DNA from: RGIG3701 sp030530205
GTDB lineage: Bacteria > Planctomycetota > Planctomycetia > Pirellulales > Thermoguttaceae
Reading direction: 5' to 3'
Assembly: GCA_030530205.1 (NCBI GenBank)
Contig: JAUMVK010000014.1
Span: 23,143 to 87,142, forward strand
DNA length: 64,000 nt
Shown here one piece after another: positions 41,043 through 51,272 of the stretch. Made by a program: the position numbers and the translations under genes. The notes beneath the pieces were generated by a model. The model was not told the DNA's origin, did no database searches, and was given only the letters and a program-made list of their open reading frames with translations. Each line of letters opens with the position of its first letter. Position 1 is the first letter of the stretch.

Positions 41043-44000
41043 ATGCGTTTTTCTTCCATCTTTTTGTGCGTTTTCTCTCTTTTTCTCACCCTCGGCTTTT
41101 GTTTGGCAGAACCGTTTGAACTCCTGGATTCCGACGTTAAACCGATTGAAAAGTGGTCGGTGAAACAAAATGTCCAGCTCACGTGGAACGCGGAGGCGAA
41201 AACCCTCTCCGTCTCGGTCGAGCCGCAGGAGTTTCGTTTCGGCTGGCTTCAAATCCCGCTTCCGGCCGTTGATTATGCGCCGATCGCCGGGATATACGGC
41301 CAGTTCCGCGCCCCGAAGGAGGACCGGACGCGACACGCGCTTGTAGCCGATCTGCTCTTTCCGGTTTCGGGAGGCAAGACCGCCTACTACGCCCAGGACC
41401 TCGGCCAAAGCACCGACTCGCGCGGGGAGTGGATCGAGTTTTACCTCCCCATCGACGGTTTCCTGCCGCTGCGCGACACGACTCAGCCCCGTGTGACGCC
41501 GGCCCTCCTGAAACAGACCGCCCTGCTGGAGCTTCAAATCGGGCACGTAGAGGAACCGACCACGGTCGAGTACCGCGCCCTGCGCCTCGTGACGAAGGAG
41601 GAAGCCCAAACGCTCGTCCGCCGGGTGAACCGGATGAAATTCGCGCGTCAGCTCAAAACGGAATCCGAGCTGAAAGAAGGGGTCCACCCGCGTTTGCTCA
41701 TGCACGGGAAACGGCTCGAACGCCTGCGCAAAATGGCGGCGGAAAAGGACCCGGCAATGGTCCGCCTGCTCCAGCTCGCCGAGGCAACCAAGCAGCGCAC
41801 CGACCCGGAAAACCCGTTTGAGACGGTTTTCAGTTTCGAGAATCAGGCCGACGTGACCGCCCACCGGAACCGCGGACGCTTTGAAGGGACGATCAATCGG
41901 GTCGTGGTCCCGTTCGAGACGCTCGCCGCCGCGGCGATCATCACGAAAAACGACGAACTGGGCCGCACCGCCGCCCGGATCCTCGTGAACATGGCGCGGA
42001 CGCTCGACGTAAACTCCCCCGAGATCGACCAGGGTTTCTACTACACGCGGACGTTCTACGTACGGGCCCTGGCGTTCGGCTACGACTGGCTTTACGACTG
42101 GCTCACGCCCGAGGAACGGCGCGACGTGAAGATCACGCTGCTGGGTTTCGTCCAGAATATTTACGACCACTCCTGGACCGACTCGTGGGGCAGGCACCCG
42201 CTCAGCCGCGTCTGGAACTGGGACCCGGGGCTGGCCGCGTGCGCAGGGCTGGGCGTTCTGGCGATGCACGGCGAGACGCTCACCGCTGAAGAGGCGATGC
42301 TCATCGAATTCCGCCGCCACTTGCGCGACTACCTGACGTTCGGTGTAGATTTTGACGGCGCGTGCCACGAAGGACCGAGCTACATCAGCTACGGGATCGG
42401 CGCCGGCGTGCAGTTTGCCGAGTGCCTGCGCGATCTGGAGTACGGCGACCTTTTCCTCGAAACGAACTGGCACATCATCGCGCCGTGGCTCGTCGCGGAA
42501 ATGCTCCCGAACAAACGGCGGTGGAACAATCTTTCGGACTGCAATCACGGCGTCCCCGCCGGTTCCCCCTTCTACGCCTACACGTGCGGGCGGCTCGCAG
42601 AACTGGCTCAGACCGATCCCGTGCGCCCGAGCGAGAAGATCCTCCCGCAAGCCAAAACCACCCGGGGGCTCGATTACGCGCAGCATTTCCGGGAATTTCC
42701 GGGTGAACGCCGGCTAAGTTACGGCGCCTTGGCCGAACTGATGGGTTGGGCGTGGAACATCGAGCCGACGGCCGTGGACCCGGAGAAATTCACCGACGCG
42801 CCGATCCTCGCGTACGTCCTTTTCTTCAAGCCGTGCCCCGTGGCGGAGGACCCGGGAAAGTACCTCCCCGAGTCGCAGTTCTTCCGCGGCCGCGGGATGG
42901 TCGTTTCCCGTGAATTCGGCTACGGCCCCGACGCGTACCATCTCGCCGTGGAAGCCGGCCCTCACGCCTGCGGCCACGACCAGTCTGATAAAGGAACGTT
43001 CACCCTGCGCGCACTGGGGCAGGATTTCGTCATCGATTCCGGCTACGGGAACGACGGCGAGAAATTCAAGAGCGGAAGCAGTTTCGCGCATAACATCGTC
43101 CTGATCGACGGCGCCGGCCAGCCGATGAACTGGCACAATAATTCAAACGGGGAGATCACCGGTTACTCCCACTCGGCACAGTTCGACTGGATCCGGACCG
43201 ACGCGAAAGCGGCGTGGAACTACACATTCGCCCGCTGGGCCGAGGAGCCGACCGGGATGGAAGTGGAACGCGCCGACCGACACTACGTCTTTGTGCGCGG
43301 CCAAAACGACGGAGTCCCGCCGTACCTCGTCACGTACGACGATTTCCGCAAGAAGGACGGCAAAGAGCACGATTTCACGTACCAGCTCCACACCAGTTCC
43401 GACTTCACGTTCGACGTGACGCGGACCCCCTGGCGCATCATTCAGGATGAATCGATCTTCGAGGTCCTGACCACGGCCAAGGAAAAAGTCTTCGGAGTGG
43501 CTCATGGCAAAGCGGTCTTCACGCTCAAGGCTCCGAAAGACGGGAAGTACGTCATCGCGGCCATCACGCGCTGCGGCGGGGTGGAGTGCGACAAATCGGA
43601 CAGTTTTTACGTGAAGATCAACGACGGGAAGAATCTGACGTGGGATTTGCCGTCGAGCCCCAATTTCTCGCGCTGCACGGTCAGCGACCGGGACGAAGGT
43701 GAAGTCAAACTCGACCTGAAAGCGGGCGAAACCGTCACCGTGGAGCTGACCGCCCGCGAGCCAGAGTCGCAGCTGGCGTTTTTGGGCCTCCAGTTCGTGC
43801 CGCCGACTTCTGATCAACCGGCAAATCAGGCTCCCCAACTGAAAGAGGAAACTGAATTGATCCCCGCGACGCAAGCGGTCCAGGACGCGAAAACGCCTTT
43901 CCTGCTCACCTCGAGCGTGACGCGGAAGATCCCGCAGCAAATGGCGATTTTCCCGATGGCGAAGACGGCCGGGAAGACGGAGGTCGCCCCGTTCCAGACC

Positions 44001-44219
44001 TCGCAGATCGGCGTCCACCCACACCTTGCGTGGACCGTCCGGGCGGTGGAGCCGGAATTTCTCGTGGTTCTGCTTCCGATCTCCAGCTCGTCGGAACCGC
44101 TTCCGACCGTGGAGCAGACGAAAACCGGCGCGCTGATCCACTGGCCGAACGGGAAGACCGACTCGGTGAGTTTCCTCCCCGGCAAGAACGGCAAAGAAGT
44201 GAAATGGGAGAGGAAATGA
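41043..44219 (+). CDS. Heparinase II/III-family polysaccharide lyase
   Basis: 1058 residues. A signal peptide (to about A22) leads to a beta-sandwich-like part (up to about 200), an alpha/alpha toroid with GVHPRLLMHGKRLERLR, YVRALAFGYDWLYDWLTPEERRDV and DGACHEGPSYISYG, and a heparinase II/III C-terminal beta domain: FRGRGMVVSREFGYGPDAYHLAVEAGPHACGHDQSDKG TFTL..DFVIDSGYG. These are the fold signatures of alginate and heparin lyases; HxxxGH-like catalytic contacts fit PHACGHDQSDKG. It cuts uronic acid-containing glycans outside the cytoplasm. The last 150 residues are a divergent extra beta domain. Same-strand neighbour of the Gfo/Idh and lactonase genes. Confidence 0.83.
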   Translation: MRFSSIFLCVFSLFLTLGFCLAEPFELLDSDVKPIEKWSVKQNVQLTWNAEAKTLSVSVEPQEFRFGWLQIPLPAVDYAPIAGIYGQFRAPKEDRTRHALVADLLFPVSGGKTAYYAQDLGQSTDSRGEWIEFYLPIDGFLPLRDTTQPRVTPALLKQTALLELQIGHVEEPTTVEYRALRLVTKEEAQTLVRRVNRMKFARQLKTESELKEGVHPRLLMHGKRLERLRKMAAEKDPAMVRLLQLAEATKQRTDPENPFETVFSFENQADVTAHRNRGRFEGTINRVVVPFETLAAAAIITKNDELGRTAARILVNMARTLDVNSPEIDQGFYYTRTFYVRALAFGYDWLYDWLTPEERRDVKITLLGFVQNIYDHSWTDSWGRHPLSRVWNWDPGLAACAGLGVLAMHGETLTAEEAMLIEFRRHLRDYLTFGVDFDGACHEGPSYISYGIGAGVQFAECLRDLEYGDLFLETNWHIIAPWLVAEMLPNKRRWNNLSDCNHGVPAGSPFYAYTCGRLAELAQTDPVRPSEKILPQAKTTRGLDYAQHFREFPGERRLSYGALAELMGWAWNIEPTAVDPEKFTDAPILAYVLFFKPCPVAEDPGKYLPESQFFRGRGMVVSREFGYGPDAYHLAVEAGPHACGHDQSDKGTFTLRALGQDFVIDSGYGNDGEKFKSGSSFAHNIVLIDGAGQPMNWHNNSNGEITGYSHSAQFDWIRTDAKAAWNYTFARWAEEPTGMEVERADRHYVFVRGQNDGVPPYLVTYDDFRKKDGKEHDFTYQLHTSSDFTFDVTRTPWRIIQDESIFEVLTTAKEKVFGVAHGKAVFTLKAPKDGKYVIAAITRCGGVECDKSDSFYVKINDGKNLTWDLPSSPNFSRCTVSDRDEGEVKLDLKAGETVTVELTAREPESQLAFLGLQFVPPTSDQPANQAPQLKEETELIPATQAVQDAKTPFLLTSSVTRKIPQQMAIFPMAKTAGKTEVAPFQTSQIGVHPHLAWTVRAVEPEFLVVLLPISSSSEPLPTVEQTKTGALIHWPNGKTDSVSFLPGKNGKEVKWERK

Positions 44220-44261
44220 GGATCAGAAACCAGGTTTTAACTTTCGCGTGAGATTTTTGCC

Positions 44262-45341
44262 ATGGATCGACTTTTTTACGTCGGCGTGATGAACCGCCCG
44301 GCCGACCTTTCGCCGCTTCCTTTTTCACGGGGAATTTACGCCTGTGCCCTGGACCCGGCCACGGGCGAAATGAGGCGCGTTTTCACGGAACCCGCCGCCG
44401 TTTTGGAAAGCCCGACGTTTTTGTCGGTCGATTCCCGTCGGAACGTTTTGTATGCCGTTTCGTCGGGAGACTCCGATGAGGACTGGCTCACGGCGCACAG
44501 GATTCGGCCGGACGGGTCGCTGGAGCTCCTTTCCCGGGCGGGTTCCGGCGGGAAAAACCCGTGCCACACGCTCGTGACTTCCGACGGGAAATGGCTCTTT
44601 GCGACGAACTACTCCAGTGGAACCACCGCGGTCGCTGCGCTCCAGTCGGACGGGTCGTTCGGCGACGTCCGGTTCCAGTCCCACCCGTACTTTGGCGACA
44701 GGTGGGGCCGCCAGGAAACCTCGCACCCGCACTGCGTCACCGAGCACCCGGGTGGACGTTTTCTGGCCGAGTGTGATCTGGGGAACGACCGGATCTGGCT
44801 CTGGCGCAAGGATCCAGCCGACGGGACGTGGAACCACCGTGCGGAGGAAGATTTCGCCCCGGCTCCCAAGGGCCACGGCCCGCGCCACGCCGTTTTTTCG
44901 CCGGACGGCTCGCGGCTTTTCGTTTTCAGCGAGCTTTCCTGCACGGTCGAAACGTTCATGTTCGACGCGACCACCGGCCGACTCACGTTTTTGGCGTCCC
45001 AGCCGGTCCTGACTCCCGGCACGCCGGCGGGCCAGTGCGCCGAGATCGTTTCCTCGGCCGACGGGCGGTTTTTGTATTTTTCCTCGAGAAACGCCGACGT
45101 TTTGAGCGTTTTTGCCGTGACCCCCGCCGGTCTTTCGCACGTGCAGCAGATCCCCGCGGGCGGCGAGATCCCGCGCCACATCACGTTCGACCCGAGCGGC
45201 TCGTTCCTGCTCGCCTCGTGCCAGAAGACGGGCCGGATCTTCAGCTTCCGCGTGAACCCCCAAACGGGCGAACTCACCCCCACCGGCCACTCGGTCGAGG
45301 TCCCGTGGTGCGCCTGCGCTGTTTTCGCGAAACATGGTTAG
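44262..45341 (+). CDS. Lactonase-family seven-bladed propeller (6-phosphogluconolactonase-like)
   Basis: 359 residues of the Pgl/YbhE lactonase family. Typical stretches: FLSVDSRRNVLYAVSSGD, GKNPCHTLVTSDGKWLFATNYSSGTTAVAAL, SHPHCVTEHPGGRFLAECDLGNDRIWLW, HGPRHAVFSPDGSRLFVFSELSCTVETF and GEIPRHITFDPSGSFLLASCQKTGRI. The repeated PxH...PDGxxLxV pattern marks the blades. It hydrolyses sugar lactones, perhaps those made by the Gfo/Idh enzyme upstream. No signal peptide, so cytoplasmic. It starts 42 bases after the lyase gene. Confidence 0.87.
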   Translation: MDRLFYVGVMNRPADLSPLPFSRGIYACALDPATGEMRRVFTEPAAVLESPTFLSVDSRRNVLYAVSSGDSDEDWLTAHRIRPDGSLELLSRAGSGGKNPCHTLVTSDGKWLFATNYSSGTTAVAALQSDGSFGDVRFQSHPYFGDRWGRQETSHPHCVTEHPGGRFLAECDLGNDRIWLWRKDPADGTWNHRAEEDFAPAPKGHGPRHAVFSPDGSRLFVFSELSCTVETFMFDATTGRLTFLASQPVLTPGTPAGQCAEIVSSADGRFLYFSSRNADVLSVFAVTPAGLSHVQQIPAGGEIPRHITFDPSGSFLLASCQKTGRIFSFRVNPQTGELTPTGHSVEVPWCACAVFAKHG

Positions 45342-45375
45342 TGCGCTGCTGTTGACCCCGGGACTCGTATCAGGA

Positions 45376-46752
45376 TCAAGCGGTTTCTTTCAGGTATTGA
45401 AGTGTTTCCTGTGTACCCTGTGTCCTCGCAATGGCCAGAATGTCGGCATATCTCGCCAAAAGCAGATAAAGAACAGGAAGGGCCGGAAGAATCAGACGCT
45501 CGTAACAGTCGATCCCGCCGAAGTACATCGTGAACATGATCCCAAAGAAGAACCCCCACATTCCGAGCCGGAGCCACGGAAACGTTTTCAGCCAGATTCC
45601 AAGCAGGATCGTGATGAGTAAGTCGAACGCTCCGAAAAAGTACAACGGTCGAAACGCGTAAAGGTCACTCTCCCACCACATTCTTTTGATGTGTGAAATG
45701 ATGAATTCTTTCAGGTTCGCCCGGATCGTGCCGTGTACGAACTGTTTGACCCGCTCGTAACCGAAATGGTCTGCCAGATCTTCAAAGAGAAGATACTTGC
45801 TCGCCTTGACGTTCAGCGGCGACTTTTCAATGTACTCAAGTACCTCCGTATCCTTGCTTTTCAGGTAAAAATCCGTCTGAAAAATCATAATGAACCGGTT
45901 CGTCAGAGAAACCGGGGAAATCGTACGGAAACCGTGGTTTTTCTCGTTCAGACCCGCGTATCCATAAAGCCCCGCAAGTGAAACCAGAAGAGCCAAAAAG
46001 CCAGCAAGGGCCTCCTTTCGGTCGTGTGAACTGATACACAAGCGCAAAATCCAAAAAAAGAACAGAAGGATCACGAGGTAAAGGAAAATCGGACGCAGCA
46101 GAACCAGAAAAAAGGTCAGCAGTCCGAGAGAAACCGCAGTCGTATGTGTCGGACGATTCAGGTAAAAGACAATAAGCGAGAAAAAAAGGAGACTTCCCGA
46201 AATGGAAAGCGACTCGGTAAGAATCCACCACTGGTACGGAAGAAAAGCGATGGCAATCATCAGAACGGCTGTAAAATGCACGACCGGATCACGCAAAAAC
46301 GTTCCGCACGCGTAATAAAAAGGGATCAACACGAGCCAAAAGAGAAGCATTTGCAGGCAAACGACGTAAAAACAGGTGGTTTCTCCTTGCACAATGTGAT
46401 CGGAAACGGGGGTCCCCTCCGGAGTATACTCCACTTCATCCAGAATGCTCTCCGAGCCGGTAACCCAGTACACGAATTTCAGGAACATCGGGTAAACTGG
46501 CGTCCGGTTAATTTCGAACTCCCCTTTCCAGAGATCCATTTCGTATTGAGTATAACCGTTAGTATCAGCCCCAACATAATAATAAGAGGGAAAAGTCCTG
46601 GGATTGTATATTGGATGATACATGAAACTGCATACGATCGTCAGGAGTAAACACCAGAAGACGGGCATACCAGCCAATCTGGCAATTTGGCTCAGGATTT
46701 TCCCTCTGAAACGGCACTGAATCCAGTTTTGAATTTGCGCAAGGCAGGACAT
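45376..46752 (-). CDS. Polytopic membrane protein, glycosyltransferase-39-like
   Basis: 458 residues with about ten membrane helices. After the first helix a large loop carries PSYYYVGADTNGYTQYEMDLWKG and EINRTPVYPMFLKFVYW, the layout of GT-C glycosyltransferases (ArnT/PMT-like), which have an acidic catalytic residue in the first outer loop and the phrase R-x-P-x-YP. TESLSISGSLLFF and RPIFLYLVILLFFFWIL follow. Likely moves a sugar from a lipid carrier; donor and target unknown. It is convergent with the lactonase gene and divergent from the GH39 gene. A TTGATCAACC motif at 46783 lies upstream. Confidence 0.65.
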   Translation of the reverse strand: MSCLAQIQNWIQCRFRGKILSQIARLAGMPVFWCLLLTIVCSFMYHPIYNPRTFPSYYYVGADTNGYTQYEMDLWKGEFEINRTPVYPMFLKFVYWVTGSESILDEVEYTPEGTPVSDHIVQGETTCFYVVCLQMLLFWLVLIPFYYACGTFLRDPVVHFTAVLMIAIAFLPYQWWILTESLSISGSLLFFSLIVFYLNRPTHTTAVSLGLLTFFLVLLRPIFLYLVILLFFFWILRLCISSHDRKEALAGFLALLVSLAGLYGYAGLNEKNHGFRTISPVSLTNRFIMIFQTDFYLKSKDTEVLEYIEKSPLNVKASKYLLFEDLADHFGYERVKQFVHGTIRANLKEFIISHIKRMWWESDLYAFRPLYFFGAFDLLITILLGIWLKTFPWLRLGMWGFFFGIMFTMYFGGIDCYERLILPALPVLYLLLARYADILAIARTQGTQETLQYLKETA

Positions 46753-46980
46753 TTCCTTATTCCTTTAATACTTTTCAATTTGTTGATCAACCTTTAAATT
46801 ATAGCAAGCTCATACTGATTTGTAAATAGGAAAGTTCAGATATTTACCCCCCCTTGTAATATCGGGGATGTATTTATATAATCAGAAGAGTCAGAAGTAA
46901 ACCCACATCAGAGCGTCCTTAAAAACTCATGAAAACGATTCATGATTTGAAAGGATCCCTTTTTTCAGGAGTAATTAACC

Positions 46981-48366
46981 ATGAAACTCACCACCTTCTT
47001 CACTTCTCTCCTGCTCGGTCTGACATTCAGCGTCTGCGTTTCGGCCGGCGATTTTTCCGTCGATTTCACGCAAAAGGGCGAGGCGGTCAAACCGGTCAAC
47101 GGGACCAACTTCTGGGCCAAGCTCAACGGAAACCGCATTTGCGATATGCACCAGGCCGTGGCCGACGCGCATTTCTCGACGGTACGTCTGCACGACATCC
47201 CGCTCCAGAACCCCGGCATGCGAATCGTCGATACCCCGCAGATTTTCGGCCGGTTCGACGCCGACACGAACGACCCGAAAAACTACTACTGGGACGCGAC
47301 GGATGATTACCTGCAGCGGATCATCGACGGCGGCTCGCAAATCGTGTACCGTCTGGGCGCGAGCATTGAGCACACGCAGCCGCACCGCTATTTCGCCAAG
47401 GAACCGGCTGACCACCTCCAGTTCGCGAAGATCTGCGAGGGGATCATCCGCCACTACAACGAGGGCTGGGGCGACGGCTTCCACTACAATATTGAGTACT
47501 GGGAAATCTGGAACGAGCCGAACCTGAACCCGCAAATGTGGGACAAAGATTTCACGGCCTACTGCAAGATGTACGTGACCGTGGCCAAGTACCTGAAAGA
47601 GAAATTCCCGAACATCAAGATCGGCGGGCCGGTCCTCACCCACGCGGAGCCGGGGCTTTGCAAACAGTTCATCGACACGTGCAAGGCCGGGAACGCTCCG
47701 ATCGATTTCTTCTCGTGGCACTCGTACCCGAACAATCCGAAGGCGGTGCTCGATCCTCCGTTCATGCTGCGCAAGATGCTCGACGAGGCGGGCTACACCG
47801 GGACGGAACTGCACCTGAACGAGTGGCACTACTTCCCATGCACGTGGGCCGAGATCCACGGGACGGAAGGCGGCCCGGAGCGCAAGAGCTACTGGCGCAA
47901 CAGTCCGGAGGGTCTGAGCGGTTACGACGCCTCGGGTTTCTACGGTTACGTTCTGACCCGGTGGCAGGACACGCCGTTGACGATGGGGAATTTCTACGGA
48001 ACCACGTCGGGCACGTGGGGGCTGATCTCGGATGATTATCAGCTGCGCAAGCCGTACTACGTCTTCAAGATGTTCGGTGAAATGATGCAGATGAAGCCGG
48101 TCCGCGTGAAATCGACCGACCGCGAGAACGTCTCGGTCATGGGTGTCGTGGGTGAGAATGGCCAGAAAGCGATTTTCGCATCCAACTGGAAGCAGAACGT
48201 CGAAAACCTGGAGATCCAGCTCACGGGCGTACCGGAGTCCGGGACCGTGAAGGTCATCCGGAACGACAATCAGAACGACTGGGCGGAATCCACCGTCGAG
48301 TACAAAGATTCCGTGCTGAAGATCCGGAATCAGCCCGGGTCTTGGGTCCTCTACATCGTGTTTTAG
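46981..48366 (+). CDS. Glycoside hydrolase family 39-like enzyme, secreted
   Basis: 461 residues, signal peptide cut after about A22 (VSA). Clan A barrel signatures: YWEIWNEPNLNP with acid/base E179 and LHLNEWHYFP with nucleophile E281; FFSWHSYPNNP between them. The opening VNGTNFWAKLNG and VRLHD fit GH39 beta-xylosidases and alpha-L-iduronidases. A C-terminal beta domain (about 360-461) closes the protein. Retaining hydrolase acting on plant or algal polysaccharides outside the cytoplasm; substrate not decidable. AGGAG lies ten bases before the ATG. Confidence 0.85.
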   Translation: MKLTTFFTSLLLGLTFSVCVSAGDFSVDFTQKGEAVKPVNGTNFWAKLNGNRICDMHQAVADAHFSTVRLHDIPLQNPGMRIVDTPQIFGRFDADTNDPKNYYWDATDDYLQRIIDGGSQIVYRLGASIEHTQPHRYFAKEPADHLQFAKICEGIIRHYNEGWGDGFHYNIEYWEIWNEPNLNPQMWDKDFTAYCKMYVTVAKYLKEKFPNIKIGGPVLTHAEPGLCKQFIDTCKAGNAPIDFFSWHSYPNNPKAVLDPPFMLRKMLDEAGYTGTELHLNEWHYFPCTWAEIHGTEGGPERKSYWRNSPEGLSGYDASGFYGYVLTRWQDTPLTMGNFYGTTSGTWGLISDDYQLRKPYYVFKMFGEMMQMKPVRVKSTDRENVSVMGVVGENGQKAIFASNWKQNVENLEIQLTGVPESGTVKVIRNDNQNDWAESTVEYKDSVLKIRNQPGSWVLYIVF

Positions 48367-48412
48367 CGTCGTGAAATGCAAGGCGGTAATGGAGTGCGAA
48401 GCACGGAATTAC

Positions 48413-48496
48413 GCGCCGGGGGGAGTTAAATGGCACTTGAACCAACTCCCCCAGTCTCGCTTCGCGAGCCAGCCCCCTCATTGAGGGGGCCTTTTT
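48413..48496. repeat. GC-rich hairpin repeat between convergent genes
   Basis: CCGGGGGGAGTT..AACTCCCCC, CTCGCTTCGCGAG and CCCCCTCATTGAGGGGGCC then TTTTTCATT: sister of the element at 36706. Lying between two convergent genes and ending in a T-run, it may serve as terminator for the GH39 gene. Confidence 0.7.
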
Positions 48497-48498
48497 CA

Positions 48499-49950
48499 TT
48501 AATCTTCTTCTTTCATTCTTCGGCCGCGAATCACTTCCATGACCCCAAGCCCCAGAGCAATCACCGCGGCGAGACCGTACGAAACGTTCTGCGGGAGGTT
48601 GAACCCCTGCGGCAGTTTAAATTCGTGCGGTGCCCAGAGGATGAACGACGTCACGACGAACGTCATGAAAACCGCCGGGATCAGCGTGATCCAGTAGCAC
48701 CGGCGACGGGCCGAAAGCCAGACCGTACAGCCAAGCAGCGTCGAGGCGGCAAGCACCTGGTTCCCCCACGCGAAGTAGTTCCACAGAATACCAAACGCAT
48801 GCTCGTCCCGGTTCGACCAGATGAGCAGCCCCGCAATGATCACGATCAGCGGCAGGCTGAGCATGAGGCGTGAAACGATCGACCTCTGGGAAATGTGCGT
48901 CATTTCGGCCAGGCTCAAACGCATGCTGCGCATGGCCGTGTCGCCCGTCGTAACGGCCAGAATGATGACCGCGATGATCGTCAGCACCCCGACCTGGTTT
49001 CCAAGGAATCCCTGCGCGATTTTCACCAGCACCGAGTTCGGGTTGGTCGTGAGAAGCTCCGGCTGCAGGTGGTACATCGCCATAGCGCCGGCGGCCCAGA
49101 TCATCGCAATGATCCCTTCAATGACCATCATGCCGTAAAAAGTGCTGCGCGCTTCACGCTCGGACTTCATAGTGCGGGCGACGATCGGCGACTGGGTCGC
49201 ATGGAAGCCGGAGAGCACACCGCACGCCATCGTCACGAAGAAGCACGGGATGAACGGGCCCTGTTTCGGAACCGCGTCGGTCATGGCCTGCGTCATGGCG
49301 AGAAAGTCTTCCGTGCCGGTGAACCACTTGTAAACGATGGAAATTCCGAGGAGCAGCGTCCCGATCAGCAGCATTCCACCGAAGAACGGGTAGATTTTCC
49401 CGATGATTTTATCGACCGGGAAGAGCGTCGCCGCGATGTAGTACAGGAAAATGGCACTGACCACCCACCAGAAGTACTGCGTCGCGTCCTTCGGGATCTG
49501 TACGGTCAGATGCGCCGGCACGTTAATGAAAACCGCCACGCAGAGCAGAAGAAGGACCATCATGAAGACCGCCATGAGTTTATTCATCCCGGGCAGCAGC
49601 ATCTTTTCCATCTGGGTCGTGAGACTGCTCCCGCCGTGACGCAGCGAGAACATTCCACTCGCGAAGTCATGCACGGCCCCGCCCAAAATGTTCCCGATCG
49701 GAATGACGAGAAAGACCATCGGACCAAATTTGATCCCCAGAATGGCCCCCATCACCGGCCCGACCCCGGCAATATTCAGGAGCTGGATCAGCATGTTCTT
49801 CCATTTCGGCAGAACGACGTAATCGATCCCGTCCGCCTTGGTAAAGGCCGGCGTTTCGCGGTCATCGGGCTGAAGGATCTTCTCAACGATTCGGCCGTAC
49901 GTGTAATAGCCGACGACCAGCATCACGAGTCCAATTAAAAAAAGAGTCAT
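48499..49950 (-). CDS. Carbon starvation protein CstA family transporter
   Basis: 483 residues from ATG 49950; the longer frame adds an atypical basic stretch. Many membrane helices with family phrases: FLIGLVMLVVGYYTYG, VVLPKWKNMLIQLLNIAGVGPVMGAILGIKFGPMVFLVIPIGNILGGAVHDFASGMFSLRHGGSSL, CGVLSGFHATQSPIVARTMKSEREAR, TTGDTAMRSMRLSLAE, WNYFAWGNQVLAA. CstA/BtsT proteins import pyruvate or peptides. The HATQSP and GNQVLA motifs are well kept. At 483 residues this is the short type. ClC gene lies upstream on the same strand, 74 bases away. Confidence 0.9.
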   Translation of the reverse strand: MTLFLIGLVMLVVGYYTYGRIVEKILQPDDRETPAFTKADGIDYVVLPKWKNMLIQLLNIAGVGPVMGAILGIKFGPMVFLVIPIGNILGGAVHDFASGMFSLRHGGSSLTTQMEKMLLPGMNKLMAVFMMVLLLLCVAVFINVPAHLTVQIPKDATQYFWWVVSAIFLYYIAATLFPVDKIIGKIYPFFGGMLLIGTLLLGISIVYKWFTGTEDFLAMTQAMTDAVPKQGPFIPCFFVTMACGVLSGFHATQSPIVARTMKSEREARSTFYGMMVIEGIIAMIWAAGAMAMYHLQPELLTTNPNSVLVKIAQGFLGNQVGVLTIIAVIILAVTTGDTAMRSMRLSLAEMTHISQRSIVSRLMLSLPLIVIIAGLLIWSNRDEHAFGILWNYFAWGNQVLAASTLLGCTVWLSARRRCYWITLIPAVFMTFVVTSFILWAPHEFKLPQGFNLPQNVSYGLAAVIALGLGVMEVIRGRRMKEED

Positions 49951-50024
49951 TTTCTTGATCTTGAATGAAAAATGATGAAATATGAATGAAGAGTCCACAC
50001 CGGACTCAATCTTTACTCTCGTCT

Positions 50025-51272
50025 TTACTTCCGTTCGCGCCGGATCATCATCGGTACGGCGACCGCCAAAACCACGAGCAGGAACCACGCCAGCCCCAGC
50101 CCCGCGCCCTCAAAAACTTCAAGCGCCAAAATCAGGGCCGTGACCGGGCAGGAGACCACCGTGGCGAAAAGGACGGTCAACCCAAGCGCCGCGGCAAACG
50201 CAGCGTCCAGCCCGAGCATCGGGGCCAGCGCGCAGCCCAAAGTCGTTCCGACGAAAAAGGCCGGGACGATCTGCCCGCCTTTGAAGCCAACTCCAAGCGC
50301 CAGCGAGGTGAAGAAGATTTTCCAGAAGAACGCCCAGGAAGTCGCCGAGCCGCCGAATGCCGCAAGGATCCCGTTCAGGCCCGCGCCGCAGTAGTCCGTC
50401 GTTACGCAAAGCTGGACCAGAGCCAAAATCCCGGCGCCGCCCAAGCCCATCGCGAGGAACCGGTTCGGCAAAAACCGGTCGCAAAGTGAGGAAACGTCGT
50501 TCATCATCCGCCGGAAAAACGTCCCCGCCGCGAAGCAGAACCCTACCAGCAGAACGACGCGGCCGGTCATTTCAATCGAAAACGCGGGGATCTGCTCCAG
50601 TTCGAACCGGAACGGCTCGAGTCCCAGCCAGGTCGTGACTCCGTACGCCACCAGCGAGGCGGCCAGGCACGGCACGAAAAGCCGCAGGCGGTGCGTTCGG
50701 GTCCGTTCCAGCACAAAAACGGCCGCCGTCAGCGGAGTCCCCAAAAGGGGCGCAAACGCGCTGGCCATGGCGCAGAAGACGATCATTCCGAAGTCGCGCC
50801 CCTCAAGCCGGAACCATCGGGCGAACTGGGCGCCAAGGCCACCGCCGAGGATCAGCGACGCGCCCTCGCAGCCGACCGACGCCCCGAAAAGGTGCGAGAT
50901 CACCGACGCGGTATAAATCAGCGGCGCAAGCCACGGCGAAACGTTCGGCTCCCGGGAGCGCACGGCGTTCACGATCACGTCCAGCTCGCCGCGGTGCGAG
51001 ATCCGGGCGAACCGGTACAAAAGCGCGATCAGTACGCCCCCCGCCGGCAAAAAGTAAATCAGGCCGGGAAACGCCTCGCGAAGCTGATTCGCCCACAAAA
51101 CGCTCAGGCGGAAAAACGCCCCCGCCAGTCCCGCGGGAACCGCCACAAAAAGTGAAAGCAGGAAAAGGAATCCCAAATGCCCCAGTCTATGCAGCAGCCC
51201 GCCAGACCACGGCTGTGAAGCCGGGTGGGAAACGGGAAACGCCGGGTGAATATGAGGCTGAAAAGACGCCAT
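50025..51272 (-). CDS. ClC-family chloride channel/transporter
   Basis: 415 residues with about ten helices. ClC landmarks: ASVGCEGASLILGGGLGAQFAR (the G-x-E-G-P site, here GCEGA, keeping the gating glutamate), FCAMASAFAPLLGTPLTAAVFVLE and VGFKGGQIVPAFFVGTTLG (the GxFxP site as GGQIVP). The first GSGIP site is not recognisable (about REPNVSPW), as in divergent ClC branches. It may be a channel or a proton-coupled antiporter for chloride or fluoride. AGGAG stands eight bases before the ATG. Possibly co-transcribed with cstA. Confidence 0.8.
   Translation of the reverse strand: MASFQPHIHPAFPVSHPASQPWSGGLLHRLGHLGFLFLLSLFVAVPAGLAGAFFRLSVLWANQLREAFPGLIYFLPAGGVLIALLYRFARISHRGELDVIVNAVRSREPNVSPWLAPLIYTASVISHLFGASVGCEGASLILGGGLGAQFARWFRLEGRDFGMIVFCAMASAFAPLLGTPLTAAVFVLERTRTHRLRLFVPCLAASLVAYGVTTWLGLEPFRFELEQIPAFSIEMTGRVVLLVGFCFAAGTFFRRMMNDVSSLCDRFLPNRFLAMGLGGAGILALVQLCVTTDYCGAGLNGILAAFGGSATSWAFFWKIFFTSLALGVGFKGGQIVPAFFVGTTLGCALAPMLGLDAAFAAALGLTVLFATVVSCPVTALILALEVFEGAGLGLAWFLLVVLAVAVPMMIRRERK

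Noticed and set aside
41037..42686. 549-codon minus-strand frame opposite the heparinase gene
   Set aside because: Shadow of a well-supported lyase gene; no family resemblance and no ribosome binding site.
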